DNA from: an uncultured Collinsella sp.
Lineage (GTDB): Bacteria > Actinomycetota > Coriobacteriia > Coriobacteriales > Coriobacteriaceae
Assembly: GCA_900754385.1 (NCBI GenBank)
Contig: CAAECP010000059.1
Location: 1 to 16,700, forward strand
Reading direction: 5' to 3'
DNA length: 16,700 nt
Each line of letters opens with the position of its first letter. Position 1 is the first letter of the stretch. Position numbers and translations under genes: made by a program. The notes below the pieces were generated by a model. The model was not told the DNA's origin. It ran no database searches and saw nothing but the letters and a program-made list of their open reading frames with translations. Of the stretch, positions 14,940 to 16,700 are shown in pieces.

Positions 14940-15671
14940 ATGCTTACCAAACTCCTCTGCGAATTCGGCGCAACGGCCCTCATGATCATCTTTGGCGTGG
15001 GCGTGCACTGCGATACCGTGCTCAAGGGCACCAAGTATCAGGGCTCTGGTCATATGTTTGCCATCACCACTTGGTCTTTTGGCATCTCGGTTGCTCTGTT
15101 TATCTTTGGCGGCGCCGTGTGCATGAACCCCGCCATGGTGCTTGCCCAGTGCATCGTCGGCCTGGTGCCGTGGAGCAGCTGCATCCCCTTCATGATTGCC
15201 GATATGCTCGGCGGCTTTGCGGGTGCCGTGATCGCGTGGCTTATGTATGCCGATGAGTTCAAGGCTTCCGATGGTGTCGTCGATCCCATTGCCCAGCGCA
15301 ATATCTTCTCGACCAACCCCACCACCGAGGGTACGAACTATGCCCGCAACTTCTTCTGCGAGGCTATCTGCACTTTTGTGTTCATCAGCGCCATCCTTGC
15401 TGCTGCTAACCGTGCTGGCGAGAACGTCCTGATGCTCGCCATCTGCGTCGGTCTGATCGTTTGGGCTGTTGGCATGGGCATGGGCGGTATCACCGGCTTC
15501 GCCATGAACCAGGCTCGTAACCTTGGTCCTCGCATGGCCTATCAGGTGCTGCCGATCAAGAACAAGGCTGACAACAACTGGAAGTACGGCCTGCTTGTTC
15601 CTGGCATCGCGCCGTTTGTCGGTGCCGCTCTGGCTGCGCTGTTTGTGCATGGTTTCTTGGGCATGTTCTAG
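14940..15671 (+). CDS. MIP/aquaporin-family channel, likely lactate channel
   Basis: This 243-residue membrane protein has about six hydrophobic segments and the two half-helix loops of the major intrinsic protein family. The N-terminal segment keeps the buried acidic residue (Glu8 in CEFGATALMIIFG). The first pore motif is CMNPAM (NPA 63-65). The second is AMNQARNLGPRM, with NQA (190-192) in place of NPA and Asn194 where NPARD has Asp; the pore arginine is kept (Arg193). Its place 49 nt behind larA, with AAGG (14932-14935) before the ATG and no terminator between, suggests co-transcription and a role like LarD of L. plantarum, a MIP that carries lactate. A glycerol or water channel remains possible. 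A 127-bp hairpin element begins 25 nt after the stop codon. Confidence 0.88.
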   Translation: MLTKLLCEFGATALMIIFGVGVHCDTVLKGTKYQGSGHMFAITTWSFGISVALFIFGGAVCMNPAMVLAQCIVGLVPWSSCIPFMIADMLGGFAGAVIAWLMYADEFKASDGVVDPIAQRNIFSTNPTTEGTNYARNFFCEAICTFVFISAILAAANRAGENVLMLAICVGLIVWAVGMGMGGITGFAMNQARNLGPRMAYQVLPIKNKADNNWKYGLLVPGIAPFVGAALAALFVHGFLGMF

Positions 15672-15695
15672 TCCAAGACAATTGATATAACGCCC

Positions 15696-15822
15696 GGGTC
15701 CGGCATAGGTTAACTTTCCGCCGCGTCCTCGGACATGCAAGAAGCTCCCGCTGCGCACTTCGTGCGGCGGGAGCTTCTTGCGTCCTGCGGAGTGCGGCGG
15801 AATGTTAACCTATGCCGGACCC
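15696..15822. repeat. 127-bp structured hairpin element, copy 3 (second full copy)
   Basis: It has the same size and architecture as the copy at 12643. The outer arms at 15696-15724 and 15794-15822 pair over 29 bp with one mismatch, the internal loops are 15725-15736 and 15782-15793, the inner stem is 15737-15751 with 15767-15781, and the apical part is 15752-15766. All loop bases are identical to copy 1, while stem bases differ in pairs. It lies between the convergent MIP and tetR genes and could end transcription from both sides. It has no T-run. Confidence 0.85.
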
Positions 15823-15887
15823 TGCGGGAATCCAGTTGCGTTCGAACAAGCAACCAACATATATATCTGAATTTGGATGTGGTGGGC

Positions 15888-16007
15888 ACTTTGTTGTTAG
15901 GCGCTTTGAGGTGCGAGTGGCACTTTGGGATGCGTGGCGTCTTGAGTCGGAGCGGAACTTTGGAATGGGATTCGCGCTTTGGGATGGGGCTCCCACTTTG
16001 GGAAGGG
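15888..16007. repeat. Degenerate tandem array, period about 18-19 bp
   Basis: Seven units begin with ACTTTG or a close variant at 15888, 15903, 15922, 15939, 15957, 15976 and 15995, giving spacings of 15, 19, 17, 18, 19 and 19 bp. The loose consensus is ACTTTGGGATGSGNNTSGC. The array ends just before the 3' end of tetR (stop at 16016-16018). There is no spacer and leader arrangement like CRISPR. The flank at 15823-15887 holds nothing recognisable apart from a short AT-rich tract (ATATATAT, 15869-15876). Confidence 0.6.
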
Positions 16008-16015
16008 ATAGTTAC

Positions 16016-16555
16016 TTAGTTGAAGAGGGGTTTTATGGCTGAGAGGTAGTCTTTGGCTACGTCGGCTTTGTTTGCTTGGAAGTTGTGCCAGGCCCACCAT
16101 TGGACGGTGGCTACGAAGCTTGAGGCTATGTGGTGTAGTAGGAAGCTTCGGTCCATGGTGGCGGAGGGGCCGTTTGGGTCGGTAGGGACGGTTTCGGCTG
16201 CTCGTGACATGATGGTCTTGCGTAAGCAGTCGGCGAAGACGCGTGAGCCGGCACCGGCTACGAGGGCTCGTACGCCCTGACGGCGCTCCCAGAGGTTGTT
16301 GAGGATATGCTCGACTTGCACGAGTGGGTCGTCGAGCGGCGTACCATCGTCGTCGAGGGCGTGGGTGCAGATGTCGCTCACGAGCTCGGACAGTAGGTCG
16401 TCTTTGCTCTTAAAGAGGCCGTAGAATGTCGCGCGGCCTACGTGGGCGCGAGCGATGATGTCGCCGACAGTGATCTTGCCGTAGTCCACTTCGCGTAGCA
16501 GCTCGGAGAACGCCGCAACGATGGCAGCGCGGCTTTTTTCTTTGCGGGCATCCAT
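16016..16555 (-). CDS. TetR-family transcriptional regulator
   Basis: The protein has 179 residues from the ATG at 16555. An N-terminal TetR DNA-binding domain is clear: KSRAAIVAAFSELLRE, then the helix-turn-helix KITVGDIIARAHVGRATFYG (28-47) and LFKSKDDLLSEL. The rest (about 60-179) is a helical ligand-binding and dimerization domain with Trp and His residues near WWAWHNFQ; the ligand is not predictable. The start lies only 2 nt after the stop of the larC-like gene, so the two are co-transcribed and probably translationally coupled; only a weak GTGGA precedes the ATG. The frame could extend upstream to 16603, but that part would overlap the larC-like gene and looks unrelated. It converges on the larA-MIP unit and may control lactate racemase or cofactor genes, which is inference from position. 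Confidence 0.88.
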   Translation of the reverse strand: MDARKEKSRAAIVAAFSELLREVDYGKITVGDIIARAHVGRATFYGLFKSKDDLLSELVSDICTHALDDDGTPLDDPLVQVEHILNNLWERRQGVRALVAGAGSRVFADCLRKTIMSRAAETVPTDPNGPSATMDRSFLLHHIASSFVATVQWWAWHNFQANKADVAKDYLSAIKPLFN

Positions 16556-16557
16556 GG

Positions 16558-16700
16558 TTATGCATCCACTTGAACAAGCAGGCAACGGAGCGTGCCGGAG
16601 CAACCCTCGTAGGGACGCTTGCCGGCGCCGTAGCCGACGGCTTCGATGCGGTAGCGTGCCGGCAGGTGCTCGGACGTGCGCAGCGCGGCGACGATGGCGG
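16558..16700 (-). CDS. larC: 3' end of a larC-like nickel-cofactor gene (partial)
   Basis: Only the last 46 codons and the TAA (16558-16560) are inside the window; this reading was made by hand on the - strand. The fragment contains YRIEAVGYGAGKRPYEG, then TLRCLLVQVDA at the end. VGYGAG followed by a basic residue and LR..L is the pattern at the end of the first domain of LarC (formerly DUF111), the protein that inserts nickel during lactate-racemase cofactor synthesis. The nearby larA supports this. In full-length LarC a second, C-terminal domain follows; here the gene stops and tetR begins 2 nt later. It may be a separate LarC1 chain, as in species where LarC is split or joined by frameshifting. 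Only about 46 residues were available, so the assignment is tentative. Confidence 0.55.
   Translation of the reverse strand, partial: AIVAALRTSEHLPARYRIEAVGYGAGKRPYEGCSGTLRCLLVQVDA

Noticed and set aside
15888..16007. CRISPR array
   Set aside because: Units are 15-19 bp, degenerate and directly adjacent without distinct spacers, and no cas gene is present.

Overview
The window looks like chromosomal DNA of a Coriobacteriia gut actinobacterium, most likely Collinsella or a close relative. This is inferred from the GC-rich coding style, the tandem YhgE/Pip genes, a lactate racemase with an aquaporin, and the general gene set; no 16S rRNA or other decisive marker is present. Eight complete protein genes lie on the + strand and one (tetR) on the - strand. 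One partial gene is cut at each edge.

Layout. 1-3990: two tandem YhgE/Pip-type membrane proteins, the first lacking its 5' end, with the second starting directly after the first's stop codon. 4085-4124: intrinsic terminator. 4192-5175: EamA/DMT exporter, followed by a clean terminator. 5239-5260: a palindrome in front of a two-gene unit made of an M20 amidohydrolase (5291-6589) and an MFS carrier (6628-7932). 7966-8178: three consecutive long hairpins filling the gap before hisS. 8237-9550: hisS. 9808-12621: ppc (phosphoenolpyruvate carboxylase). 12643-13032: a hairpin repeat and a partial second copy. 13033-13612: about 580 bases with no convincing gene but with nested inverted repeats and a terminator. 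13613-14890: larA (lactate racemase). 14940-15671: a MIP channel, the likely lactate channel partner. 15696-15822: a second full copy of the hairpin repeat. 15888-16007: a degenerate array with an 18-19 bp period. 16016-16555 (-): a TetR regulator. 16558-16700 (-): the 3' end of a larC-like nickel-cofactor gene.

How the genes work together. The right third is a lactate racemization locus. LarA interconverts D- and L-lactate using a nickel-pincer nucleotide, the MIP channel probably moves lactate across the membrane, and the convergent minus-strand larC-like gene would supply nickel insertion for the cofactor. The TetR gene sits 2 nt behind that larC-like gene and is a natural candidate regulator. 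The amidohydrolase and MFS carrier look like an uptake-and-hydrolysis pair for an N-acyl or peptide-like substrate. hisS and ppc are housekeeping genes.

Most interesting material. (1) A 127-bp hairpin element is present twice in full. Its unpaired segments are identical between copies, while ten stem base pairs differ by compensatory double changes. (2) A nested inverted-repeat region of about 235 nt upstream of larA is followed by hairpins and a terminator; it is a candidate structured RNA or leader. (3) A triple-hairpin block lies upstream of hisS. (4) The larC-like gene stops after what looks like its first domain and is followed at once by tetR.
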